Shown piece after piece: positions 35,216 through 44,500 of a stretch of DNA of 64,000 nt. Both the position numbers and the translations under genes were made by a program. Source of the DNA: Bacteroidota bacterium. GTDB lineage: Bacteria > Bacteroidota > Bacteroidia > Chitinophagales > Chitinophagaceae. Numbering within the stretch: position 1 is the stretch's first letter; every line of letters begins with the position of its first letter. The stretch is taken from NCBI GenBank assembly GCA_018266455.1, contig JAFEAJ010000008.1:248001-312000 (forward strand), written 5' to 3'. The notes under the pieces were generated by a model, which saw nothing but the letters and a program-made list of their open reading frames with translations, was not told where the DNA came from and made no database searches.

Positions 35216-36739
35216 ATGTCAACCAAAAAGGCAATGCTTATTATCATGGATGGGTGGGGCCTTGGCAAGATAAACTCGTCTGATGCGATCCGGCATTCTA
35301 AAACTCCTTTCGTAAGTGCCCTATATAATAAATACCCGAATACTACCCTTGTAACCTGTGGCGAAGCAGTTGGCCTGCCCGACGGTCAAATGGGCAATTC
35401 CGAAGTTGGGCATTTAAATCTCGGCGCGGGAAGGATTGTTTACCAGGAACTCCAAAGAATCAATGTGGCGGTACGTGATGGCTCTTTTGCAAAAAACCAT
35501 GTATTGCTCAATTCCATCAGGTATGCTAAAACGAATAATAAGGCCCTTCATCTTTTAGGTTTGGTAAGCGATGGCGGGGTCCATTCGCATATCAATCACC
35601 TGAAAGAAATCATCGGCACCTGCAATAAAGAAGGGCTTAGCCGGGTTTATGTGCATGTGTTCACCGATGGAAGGGACACCGACCCTAAAAGCGGATTGGG
35701 GTTTATTGAAAGCTTACAGGAGCACCTTGATAAAAATGTGGGAAAAATTGCTACAGTTAGCGGCCGGTATTATGCCATGGACAGAGATAAAAGATGGGAA
35801 CGCGTGAAACTGGCTTATGATGCCATGGTAAATGGCGCCGGCCAGAAAGCTGGCAGCGGTATTGAGGCCATTGAAAAATCGTATGCCAATAATGTCACAG
35901 ATGAGTTCATCAAGCCTACTGTTATTACAGAAAATAATCAACCGGTAGCAACGATAAAGAATAATGACGTTGTTATATGTTTCAATTTCCGAACGGACAG
36001 GTGCCGCGAAATAACAGAGGCGCTCACACAAACTGATGTTCCTGAGCAGGGAATGAAAAAGCTTTCGTTGCATTATACCACCATGACCCAATACGACCAT
36101 ACCTTCAAAAATGTGAATATCATTTTTGAGAATGATGACTTGACAAACACATTGGGAGAAATGATTGCAAAGGCCGGGCTAAAACAAATCCGTATTGCCG
36201 AAACAGAAAAATACCCGCATGTTACTTTCTTTTTCAGTGGCGGAAGGGAAAAACCTTTTGATGGCGAAAGAAGGATCATGATCCCTTCGCCGAAAGTAGC
36301 TACTTATGACCTGAAGCCAGAGATGAGCGCTTACGAAGTAACTGATGCTATTGTGCCCGAAATCGAAAAAAAATCTGCTGATTTTATCTGCCTGAATTTT
36401 GCCAATGCAGATATGGTTGGCCACACAGGCTTTTGGGATGCTGCTGTTAAAGCGGTGGAAACTGTTGATAAATGCGTGGAGCGTGTTGTGACCGCCGCTT
36501 TGAATAATGGTTATGTTGTTTTCCTTACCGCCGACCATGGCAATGCGGATTACATGATCAATGAAGACGGGAGCCCAAATACCGCCCATACACTAAATCT
36601 TGTCCCTCTTTTTGTGATTGACAAAGATTGGAACGGGACTGTAAAACCCGGCAAGCTCGGCGACATTGCGCCCAGCATACTCACTTTGATGGGCCTTGAA
36701 ATACCAAAAGAAATGACAGGAGATGTGCTGGTAAGCTGA
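35216..36739 (+). CDS. gpmI: Phosphoglycerate mutase, 2,3-bisphosphoglycerate-independent
   Basis: A 507-residue metal-dependent mutase interconverting 3- and 2-phosphoglycerate in glycolysis. The alkaline-phosphatase-like metal site begins with IIMDGWGLG (Asp12), and the phosphoserine is Ser62 in QMGNSEVGHLN. TDGRDTDPKSG, SGRYYAMDRDKRWERVK and FLTADHGNADYM complete the active site. The length is normal. It appears to be monocistronic. Confidence 0.97.
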   Translation: MSTKKAMLIIMDGWGLGKINSSDAIRHSKTPFVSALYNKYPNTTLVTCGEAVGLPDGQMGNSEVGHLNLGAGRIVYQELQRINVAVRDGSFAKNHVLLNSIRYAKTNNKALHLLGLVSDGGVHSHINHLKEIIGTCNKEGLSRVYVHVFTDGRDTDPKSGLGFIESLQEHLDKNVGKIATVSGRYYAMDRDKRWERVKLAYDAMVNGAGQKAGSGIEAIEKSYANNVTDEFIKPTVITENNQPVATIKNNDVVICFNFRTDRCREITEALTQTDVPEQGMKKLSLHYTTMTQYDHTFKNVNIIFENDDLTNTLGEMIAKAGLKQIRIAETEKYPHVTFFFSGGREKPFDGERRIMIPSPKVATYDLKPEMSAYEVTDAIVPEIEKKSADFICLNFANADMVGHTGFWDAAVKAVETVDKCVERVVTAALNNGYVVFLTADHGNADYMINEDGSPNTAHTLNLVPLFVIDKDWNGTVKPGKLGDIAPSILTLMGLEIPKEMTGDVLVS

Positions 36740-36889
36740 TTTGTTGATACCCCCGGCTATGAGGGGAAAACCGGCTTATATCCAAACCGGCAACGTGTCA
36801 ACTCTTCAACAATCTATGCTTGTTTTTTACGAACAAAGCAGCTTTCACATGTAAAAATTGTCTAAATTACAGGCTACTAAAAGTCTTTC

Positions 36890-37465
36890 ATGACCGAGGA
36901 AGCCATTTTTCAAGGTTGCATAAAGAACCAGGCTGCTGCTCAACGTGAGCTGTACAACAGGTATAGCCCTAAAATGTTAGCAGTTTGTTATCGTTATGCA
37001 CACAACCGTGAAGACGCTGAAGATATGCTGCAGGAAGGGTTTATTAAAGTCTTTTCGCAGATTCATACTTTTCAGAACAAAGGGGCTTTCGAAGGATGGG
37101 TGAGGCGGATAATGGTGCATACCTGCATTAACAACTTAAAAAAGAACAAACGCTTTAATGAAAGCGTGGATATTATATACGCGAGCAGCATACAGGTAAG
37201 AGAAGAAACTGTGCCGTCAATTGTGCAGGCTAAACAAATAGTTGAATGTATTAGAATGCTGCCAATTGGCTACCGGACTGTTTTGAACTTATATGCAATT
37301 GAGGGCTACTCTCATAAAGAAATTGGCGAAATGCTTGAAATAGAAGAGAGCACCAGCCGGTCACAATATACGAGGGCAAAACAAATGCTGGAAGAGATCC
37401 TGATCAAAAAGAAAATCATCCAGAAGCCAAAAGAAAAAACAGGATGGCTCGCGGTGATCAAATAG
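36890..37465 (+). CDS. ECF-type RNA polymerase sigma factor
   Basis: A 191-residue sigma-70-family protein with region 2 (LYNRYSPKMLAVCYRYAHNR, then EDAEDMLQEGFIKVFSQI and GAFEGWVRRIMVHTCINNLK) and region 4 (MLPIGYRTVLNLYAIEGYSH, then KEIGEMLEIEESTSRSQYTR). Region 3 is absent, as in ECF sigmas. A 48-base gap separates it from a membrane protein that may be its anti-sigma partner. Its target promoters are not evident. Confidence 0.9.
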   Translation: MTEEAIFQGCIKNQAAAQRELYNRYSPKMLAVCYRYAHNREDAEDMLQEGFIKVFSQIHTFQNKGAFEGWVRRIMVHTCINNLKKNKRFNESVDIIYASSIQVREETVPSIVQAKQIVECIRMLPIGYRTVLNLYAIEGYSHKEIGEMLEIEESTSRSQYTRAKQMLEEILIKKKIIQKPKEKTGWLAVIK

Positions 37466-37513
37466 CAATAAAAATTAATCCTCTGAAAAAATGCCCAAAA
37501 ACATATAATTGCC

Positions 37514-38968
37514 ATGGAAAGGAATTTTTACAATGAAGATTTTGAGGACCTGATTCGGCAAAAGGCGGGCCAGTACAAAATGTACCCTTCTGACAAAGTT
37601 TGGAAGAATATCAATGCCTCTTTACACACCCGGAAAAGATGGTTTATCGCAAGCATGTTCACTTTAATCACCGGCATTTTATTTTTTGCCGGTAAAGAAT
37701 TATTAGCTCCATCATCTCCTGTTCATGTTAGTACAAAAGCTCCTGATAAGAAGGCAGATAAAAGTAGCAGCAACACAATCAATTCAGGCAGCAATAATGA
37801 AAGCAGCATAACCCGGGAAAACAAAACTGTTGAGATTTCAATTGCCCCGGCATTTGCAGTCTTTAGCGCTGAAGAAATCCTTGAAAAAAAGAGGCCTGAA
37901 GTTGTTGCCGTTTCTCAGGCAAGCACTTCCGTGAACACCATCAGCGGCGCCCTGGCAGAATTGGCAGCCACAAAAATTGAACCTTTGGATTTTTTGAATG
38001 ATGCCGGTAATGGCTTACCACCTGTTTACAACAATTATTTATATACACGCAAAGCCGGCCTGCTCCCAATTGGCAAACAAACAAACATCAATATCGAAGC
38101 TGTCACACCTGGATCGATTGACCCGGGAACTAAGACAATTCAAACTTATTCTTCGGGTATGGTATTCGATAAAAAACAAATGGCTATTATACAAAACACA
38201 GCTCCCTATGAATTGATCTCTCCTAAAAAGCTGAATAGAAAATACTGGCAGCTTTATATTACCCCAATCCTCACTTACCGAACACTTTCAGGCGCCGCTT
38301 TTGCTGCTGCAAAATCAGACATACAAAATGGGCCAATTGCAACTGCTTCGCAGGATGCCAACCCGAACCTATATGCCAATAATAAGCCTGCCATTGGTTT
38401 TGAAATCGGAAGTGATTTGTTGTTCCGGTTCACCAGGAACCTAAGCTTCAAAGCTGGCCTTCAGTTCAATTACAGCAGGTACACGATAAACGCTTATGCT
38501 TCAAATACACAGCCTGCCATCATTGCTTTGAATTTTAACGGGTATCCCGGCAGTACCATCACAGCATATACAAATATTGGCACAGTTGGCGGAAAAGCCG
38601 TTGTGAACCTGCAGAACCAATATTTCCAGTTATCTGTGCCACTTGGTTTTGAAATGAGGATAATTGGCAATGAAAAACTGCAATTGAATATCGGAGCTAC
38701 AGTACAGCCTTCCTACCTGCTGAACCGCGATTCTTACCTGCTGACAGCAGATTTTGCCAACTATACTCAAGAGCCATCATTGTTCAGGCGATGGAATGTA
38801 AATGCCGCAGTCGAAGCTTTTATTTCTTACAAAACAGGAAAGATCCGCTGGCAGGTAGGCCCGCAATTCCGCTACCAGCTTTTGTCCACTTATACAACGG
38901 AATATCCCATCAACGAGAACCTGAAAGGGTTCGGTATAAAATTCGGCATCAGCAAAACCATCTGGTAA
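37514..38968 (+). CDS. Envelope protein with one N-terminal membrane segment and beta-barrel-like C-terminus
   Basis: A 484-residue protein. Residues 1-42 are charged and look cytoplasmic (NEDFEDLIRQKAGQYKMYPS, then DKVWKNINASLHTRKR), 43-60 form one membrane segment (WFIASMFTLITGILFFAG), about 65-240 are a Ser/Asn-rich linker, and 250-484 are amphipathic strands of an outer-membrane barrel type (YWQLYITPILTYRTLSG, then LSFKAGLQFNYSRY, ending GFGIKFGISKTIW). The arrangement after an ECF sigma gene suggests an anti-sigma or envelope-sensing role. This is an inference; no known anti-sigma domain is recognised. Confidence 0.55.
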   Translation: MERNFYNEDFEDLIRQKAGQYKMYPSDKVWKNINASLHTRKRWFIASMFTLITGILFFAGKELLAPSSPVHVSTKAPDKKADKSSSNTINSGSNNESSITRENKTVEISIAPAFAVFSAEEILEKKRPEVVAVSQASTSVNTISGALAELAATKIEPLDFLNDAGNGLPPVYNNYLYTRKAGLLPIGKQTNINIEAVTPGSIDPGTKTIQTYSSGMVFDKKQMAIIQNTAPYELISPKKLNRKYWQLYITPILTYRTLSGAAFAAAKSDIQNGPIATASQDANPNLYANNKPAIGFEIGSDLLFRFTRNLSFKAGLQFNYSRYTINAYASNTQPAIIALNFNGYPGSTITAYTNIGTVGGKAVVNLQNQYFQLSVPLGFEMRIIGNEKLQLNIGATVQPSYLLNRDSYLLTADFANYTQEPSLFRRWNVNAAVEAFISYKTGKIRWQVGPQFRYQLLSTYTTEYPINENLKGFGIKFGISKTIW

Positions 38969-38982
38969 TAATTCAATAAGCT

Positions 38983-38990
38983 TAATTTTG
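38983..38990 (+). promoter_or_regulatory. Candidate -7 box upstream of a lipoprotein gene
   Basis: TAATTTTG fits TAnnTTTG and lies directly before the 28-bp palindrome at 38992. If used, the transcript would start inside the palindrome, which would then be in the leader. Confidence 0.3.
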
Positions 38991-38991
38991 C

Positions 38992-39023
38992 AAAGCTGTG
39001 ATCATATGATCACAGCTTTTTTT
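38992..39023 (+). terminator. Perfect 28-bp palindrome with T-run
   Basis: AAAGCTGTGATCAT (38992-39005) is followed immediately by its exact reverse complement (39006-39019) and TTTT. It lies 23 bases after the stop of the barrel protein and is a strong intrinsic terminator for the sigma-barrel pair. Confidence 0.7.
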
Positions 39024-39049
39024 ATGAACCCAATAAAATCCATTTGCAA

Positions 39050-39628
39050 ATGAAAAAAATTTTTGTCTTCACGGCAATTTTATCCGGTATCGCCTTCGCA
39101 TGCAAAAACAAGCAAAAAAAAGAAACAATAAGGCAACAGGGAAAAGAAAATTTTTTTCACGTTTACCAGTTCCTTCAAAGTGAAATCCAATATGTCGATT
39201 CCTTACCGATAGGCATTGCTAAATACGCTACCTATAATAATAAAACCGACACCTTCTATATAAAAATGCCCGAGTTTGATAAAATTGCAGGAGGTTTCCT
39301 CTGCAATGAGCTCAAACCTGAAATTTTTGAGAAAGAGTTTTCAGAAAGCGCTTTTATGGACCAAACAACCCACAGTGCTACTTTCACCTACGCTGCTCAA
39401 AACCCGGAACTTGAATTGCAGCGGGTAGATGTGCTTGCAAAAACGAACGAAAGCACAAACAACGTTAGCAGCGTGTATCTTGAAAAAACAAAACACAGCA
39501 GCGATACGTTGATACAACAGAAGCTATTATGGAGGACAAGGACAAGCTGTGAAATAATAACCAGTGAACAGGCGCCTGGCAAAAAACCTGTTATTAGCCA
39601 AACAAAATTAGTTTGGGGAATTGAATAA
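39050..39628 (+). CDS. Putative lipoprotein of unknown function
   Basis: A 192-residue protein with a signal sequence ending in Cys20 (FTAILSGIAFAC) followed by a Lys/Gln-rich linker, which suggests a lipoprotein although the lipobox is weak. The mature part begins FHVYQFLQSEIQYVDSLPIG; later come YIKMPEFDKIAGGF and a strand-rich end. I recognise no family. The start is ATG 39050 rather than the TTG at 39044. uvrC follows after 12 bases, so the two may share a transcript. Confidence 0.6.
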   Translation: MKKIFVFTAILSGIAFACKNKQKKETIRQQGKENFFHVYQFLQSEIQYVDSLPIGIAKYATYNNKTDTFYIKMPEFDKIAGGFLCNELKPEIFEKEFSESAFMDQTTHSATFTYAAQNPELELQRVDVLAKTNESTNNVSSVYLEKTKHSSDTLIQQKLLWRTRTSCEIITSEQAPGKKPVISQTKLVWGIE

Positions 39629-39640
39629 ACTGATGGAGCA

Positions 39641-41464
39641 ATGACCCAACATGAATTTAAACATATCGCAATTTCGCTTCCGAGCCAGCCAGGCATATAC
39701 AAATATTTTGATGAAGAAAATGAACTGCTCTATGTTGGTAAAGCCAAGAACATCAGGAAAAGAGTAAGCTCCTATTTTTCAAAAACGTTCACTACGTATA
39801 AAACGCATGAGCTTGTCCAGCGCATCCGCTATATTGAGTTCACCATTGTGAATTCCGAGCAGGATGCTTTTTTCCTAGAAAATTCACTCATCAAACAGTT
39901 TCAGCCAAAATTCAACATCAATTTAAAAGATGATAAAAGCTATCCTTTCATCGTCATTAAAAATGAGCCGTTCCCCAGGATTTTTCTAACAAGGAAAAAA
40001 ATCAATGACGGGTCACAGTATCTCGGCCCATTCACCTCCGTAGCAAAAGTGAGGGAACTGATCCAATTTATAAGAATAGCTATACCGCTTCGTACCTGCA
40101 AGCTTAATTTAACAGAAACGAACATCCGCAAAAAGAAATTTAAAGTTTGCCTGGAATACCATCTCGGGAATTGCAAAGGCCCTTGCGAGGCACTACAATC
40201 TGCAGAGGAATACCAGCAGGGGCTTGAGCAGGCAAAAAACATACTGAAAGGAGACCTTGGCCCGGTGATACAGCATTTTAAAAAAGAAATGAAAGAAGCG
40301 GCCGGTGAAATGAAATTCGAAAAGGCAGAAATCATTAAGAAAAAAATAGAGCACCTTGAAAATTATCAGGCCAGGTCAGTTATTGTGAGCAAACACATTG
40401 CTGGCGCAGATGTGTTCACTATTGCTACAGAAGGTGAAATTGCCTTCGTAAATTATTTGATGGTAGAGAACGGAGCTGTTGTGCATACCCACACGCTAAA
40501 AATTGAACGGCAGGTGGAGGAACCCGTTGAAGATGTGCTGGCACAAGCGATTGCCAGTTTGCGGGAAACCTTCAACAGCAAAGCCACTGAAATCATCGTG
40601 CCTTTTCCTATTGCATTCCCGCAGCAAGGCATCAAAGTTTCTGTGCCTAAAGCCGGGGACAAAAAACAACTGCTTGACCTTTCTGAAAAAAATGTTGCTT
40701 ATTTCAGGGAAGACCTGAAAAGGAAAAAAACTTTGCAACTGCATGAAAAAACCGATTCGGATCATGCTGCAGTTTTAACTGAATTGCAACAGGGCCTGCA
40801 ATTGCCCGCAATTCCCCTGCACATAGAATGTTTTGACAACTCCAATTTCCAGGGAAGCTTTCCTGTATCCGCAATGGTATGTTTCAAGAATGGGGTAGCC
40901 AGCAAAAAAGATTATCGCCATTTTAATGTAAAAACCGTAAAAGGCATCAATGATTTTGCTACCATGAAAGAAGTGGTTTTAAGAAGATATAAAAGGTTAT
41001 TGGAAGAGAACCAGCCTTTGCCCGAATTGGTAATCATTGATGGGGGCAAAGGCCAGCTCAGTGCCGCTATGGAAAGTATTGATGAACTAAAGCTGGCAGG
41101 TAAAATGACTGTGGTTGGGCTGGCAAAAAATGAAGAAGAAATTTTTTTCCCGGGCGATAGTGAATCCATCAAACTTCCATTCAACAGTGAAGGCCTGAAG
41201 CTGATCAGGATGATAAGAGATGAAGTGCACCGCTTTGGCATTACTTTTCATCGAAAAAAGCGAAGCCAAGGAACATTTATCAATGAACTGGAACAAATAA
41301 AGGGCATTGGCAAAAGCACCGCAGATATCTTATTGAAAGAATTTCATTCAGTGAATAAAATCAGGCTCTTAACGGATAAAGAGATTACAAAAGCAATTGG
41401 TGCTGCCAAAGCAAAAATAATCATCGGCTATTTTGAGAAAGGAAAGCAGCAACAGGACAATTAA
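39641..41464 (+). CDS. uvrC: Excinuclease ABC subunit C
   Basis: A 607-residue nuclease that cuts on both sides of a lesion in nucleotide excision repair. The N-terminal GIY-YIG domain shows GIYKYFDEENELLYVGKAKNI, residues near 205-240 form the UVR coiled segment that binds UvrB (KKEMKEAAGEMKFEKAEIIK), the RNase H-like endonuclease includes IECFDNSNFQG and LVIIDGGKGQL, and a helix-hairpin-helix end is seen in IKGIGKSTADILL. The length is normal. A clear terminator follows. Confidence 0.96.
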   Translation: MTQHEFKHIAISLPSQPGIYKYFDEENELLYVGKAKNIRKRVSSYFSKTFTTYKTHELVQRIRYIEFTIVNSEQDAFFLENSLIKQFQPKFNINLKDDKSYPFIVIKNEPFPRIFLTRKKINDGSQYLGPFTSVAKVRELIQFIRIAIPLRTCKLNLTETNIRKKKFKVCLEYHLGNCKGPCEALQSAEEYQQGLEQAKNILKGDLGPVIQHFKKEMKEAAGEMKFEKAEIIKKKIEHLENYQARSVIVSKHIAGADVFTIATEGEIAFVNYLMVENGAVVHTHTLKIERQVEEPVEDVLAQAIASLRETFNSKATEIIVPFPIAFPQQGIKVSVPKAGDKKQLLDLSEKNVAYFREDLKRKKTLQLHEKTDSDHAAVLTELQQGLQLPAIPLHIECFDNSNFQGSFPVSAMVCFKNGVASKKDYRHFNVKTVKGINDFATMKEVVLRRYKRLLEENQPLPELVIIDGGKGQLSAAMESIDELKLAGKMTVVGLAKNEEEIFFPGDSESIKLPFNSEGLKLIRMIRDEVHRFGITFHRKKRSQGTFINELEQIKGIGKSTADILLKEFHSVNKIRLLTDKEITKAIGAAKAKIIIGYFEKGKQQQDN

Positions 41465-41496
41465 AGCAACGAAGATTTTAATTTCTTATAAACTAA

Positions 41497-41519
41497 AAAC
41501 CCCGCCATTAGCGGGGTTT
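41497..41519. terminator. Terminator between uvrC and the FG-GAP gene
   Basis: AAACCCCGC (41497-41505) pairs perfectly with GCGGGGTTT (41511-41519) around a 5-nt loop between two convergent genes. A/T-rich flanks on both sides allow use in either direction. Confidence 0.7.
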
Positions 41520-41541
41520 GGATTTGACATGCTGGCCTGTT

Positions 41542-44500
41542 TTATTTTACTGTGACCTGCTTTGGTGCGAATAAGCTGTTAACCAATTGCACAAAATAAC
41601 TGCCCTTGGCATAACCAATCAGCGAGATGGTAGTCTGGTCATTGTTATTATTTAGCTGGTATTGCCCCACAACAGCACCGGATGAATTGACAATCCTTAC
41701 CATGCTGCTTGCAACCCCTTTATGTACAATAGTAATGTGGTCTGTTGCAGGGTTTGGATAAATGTTGAACTCTACGCCAGAACCTGCAATGGTAGCAAAA
41801 ACTACGCTACTGAATGTTGCCCTGCCATTCTTATCAACCTCTTTCAGGCGATAATAATGTGTGCCAGCTGAAGGATGATAATGTGTGAAAGCATAGCTTG
41901 AGGGAAGCATTGTGCCATTTGAAGTTACATAGCCGATTGAATCAAATTTGATCTTATCATCACTGTGCTCGATCACATATTCGTTCAAATCGTTTTCACC
42001 GGATGCCTTCCAGTTCAGTACGATGTCCTGGTTAACCGGCGTTGCTGTAAAGCTGATCAGGTCTAAAGGAAGCACGCCCGGGCTGTTGCCAAGCAAATAA
42101 GTTTGCGAATAAATCCATGGGCTATAGATCTGCCCAAAAGTAACAGCAGTCGGGGCGTATTTAATCCTCACCCTTACTTTTGTAGCAAGTGCGGCTGATT
42201 TAGCAATAACAGCTTTAAGCTCTGTCCCTGCTGCAGGAATTGAAATATAGCCAGGCTGGCTGCCGGAAGTGGTGATGTTATTTGTGATGGGTACGCCGCT
42301 AAAAGCTGTGCCGTTGGGTTTTGTTTCCCAAACCAATTTCCCTTTTACAGCCCCAAACGGTGATTGTACCGAAAGCCCAAGCCCAAAGTTGTTCTGGAGC
42401 AAGTTGGCTACATTTATCGGTCCTGAAAAATCGGGCTGATAAAGTTTAAGCACATTGCTTGCATTGCGGCCCGAATTGTTATTGCCGTAATAAATATAAA
42501 CTTTACCTGTTTTTGTGCCGCTCGTCGCGTCAGTATACTGACCGATGATCACATCGCTGTAACCATCGCCATTTACATCGCCTATGCCAGCCACGCTATT
42601 GTGAACAACCATTGTTGACGGCCCTGCCGGCGGCGTTTCCAGGTAAGTATTTGCCTTTTCATCAGAAAAAGTAGTAGCTATGGTTGAGGAAATACCCGAT
42701 GGGCTGCCGGAGAAAATATATGACTCGCCTGTCAGGGGATTTGAGGAAGATGGTTCTGTTGCCCTGACAATCACATCGCTGTACCCATCGCCATTCACAT
42801 CGCCCGCACTGGCCACGCTGGCGCCGAACTCATCGCCAACAGCCACTCCATTCAAAATTGTTGAAGCCGAGGGGCCAGTACTGCTGCCTAAAAATATTTC
42901 TGCAGCACCTTTATCAGATGTGTTATTATCGAAAGAAGATGCCCCGACAATAATATCGCCGTACCCATCGCCATTCACATCGCCCGCATTGGCTACACTG
43001 ATCCCAAAGTCTAAATTTGAAGTCCCATTGCTAAGGGTGTAATCCGGGCTCGCCCCATTGGCAATGCCGCTTTTGCCTCCCTTATAAACATAAGCAACTC
43101 CCGTATTGCTGCTAGTGCCAGGTGCTCCTATAACGATATCTGCATACCCATCGCCATTCACATCGCCTGCATTTGATAAGGAAATTCCAAAGTGCTCTGT
43201 TTGGTTATTTGTGCTTGGTTGCAAAGTGGCGCTTATGGCTGGTGCTGAAGCAAAGAAACCTGAACTGCCATTATAAATATAAACAGCCCCGGTCCCAGGC
43301 AGGACGTTCGGGCTTGAGCTATTTACCCCGGGAGACCCGATAATGACATCGCTATACCCATCGCCATTAATATCAGCGCTTGCCACTGCGCCCCCGAACA
43401 AACCACCTACAGTTGCCCCATTAAGCGTCATGTCGGGAGCAGCCCAATTTGCAATGCCGCTGGCGCTTCCCTTATAGAAATAAACATGGCCCGTGCCCCC
43501 TGGGCTGGGCTGTTTGGCCCCAACGATAAGATCGCTGTACCCATCACCATTAATATCCCCTGCGGCTACGCTCCATCCTTCCTCGGTCAAACCGGTAACA
43601 TTCAAAATAGAAGGAGTGGTATTGAGCCCTGTGGGGCTGCCATAATATAAAAAAGCAGCGCCGTTTAATGCACCAAACGAATATCCTATTGAGCCAATAA
43701 CAACATCGTTATACCCGTCGCCATTCACATCGCCCGCACTCGATACGCTTAATCCATAACGGTCTCCAGGAGCGCCTTCTCCTATCATTGATAATGTATT
43801 CGTGCTGGTTGAGCCATCAGGGTTTCCAATATATGCGTAAACAGCACCCGTTGCAGTCGTTAAATTGGGAGATCCGATAAGGACATCACTATAGCCATCG
43901 CCATTCACATCGCCTGCGCTCTGTACTGCTGCGCCTAATTTACCGCCAGATGCTCCATTTATTGTCAATGCCGGGCTAGCCGCGTTTGCTATGCCTGAAG
44001 ATGTGCCTTCGTACACATAAGCTGCCCCATTATTTAATGATGCCCCATAGGCGCCAATAATTATGTCCGCATAAGCATCGCCGTTCATGTCGCCTGCCCC
44101 GGAAACAGAAAATCCAAAATAATTGTTTGTTGCAGCGCCGTTCAGGGTTGTGGCGAGGCTGGTATTATTGACAATACCGGAACTGCTGCCTTTAAAAATA
44201 TATGCAGCCCCGGTGTTGGTGGAAACCCCGGGAGCCCCAACAACCACATCGCTATATCCATCGCCATTCACATCGCCCGCACTGGCCACGCTCCATCCAA
44301 AGCCATCATTGGAAGCGCCGCCATTATTTATTGTCCCGGAAGCGCTTGCGCTTGTGCCGCTTGCAATGCCAGAACCGCCACTGCTGTTAAAAATGTACGC
44401 AGCTCCTGTGTTTGAGCTTACTCCTGGAGCACCAACAATTACGTCGCTGTAGCCATCGCCGTTCACATCGCCTGCACTGGCCACGCTCCACCCAAAGCCA

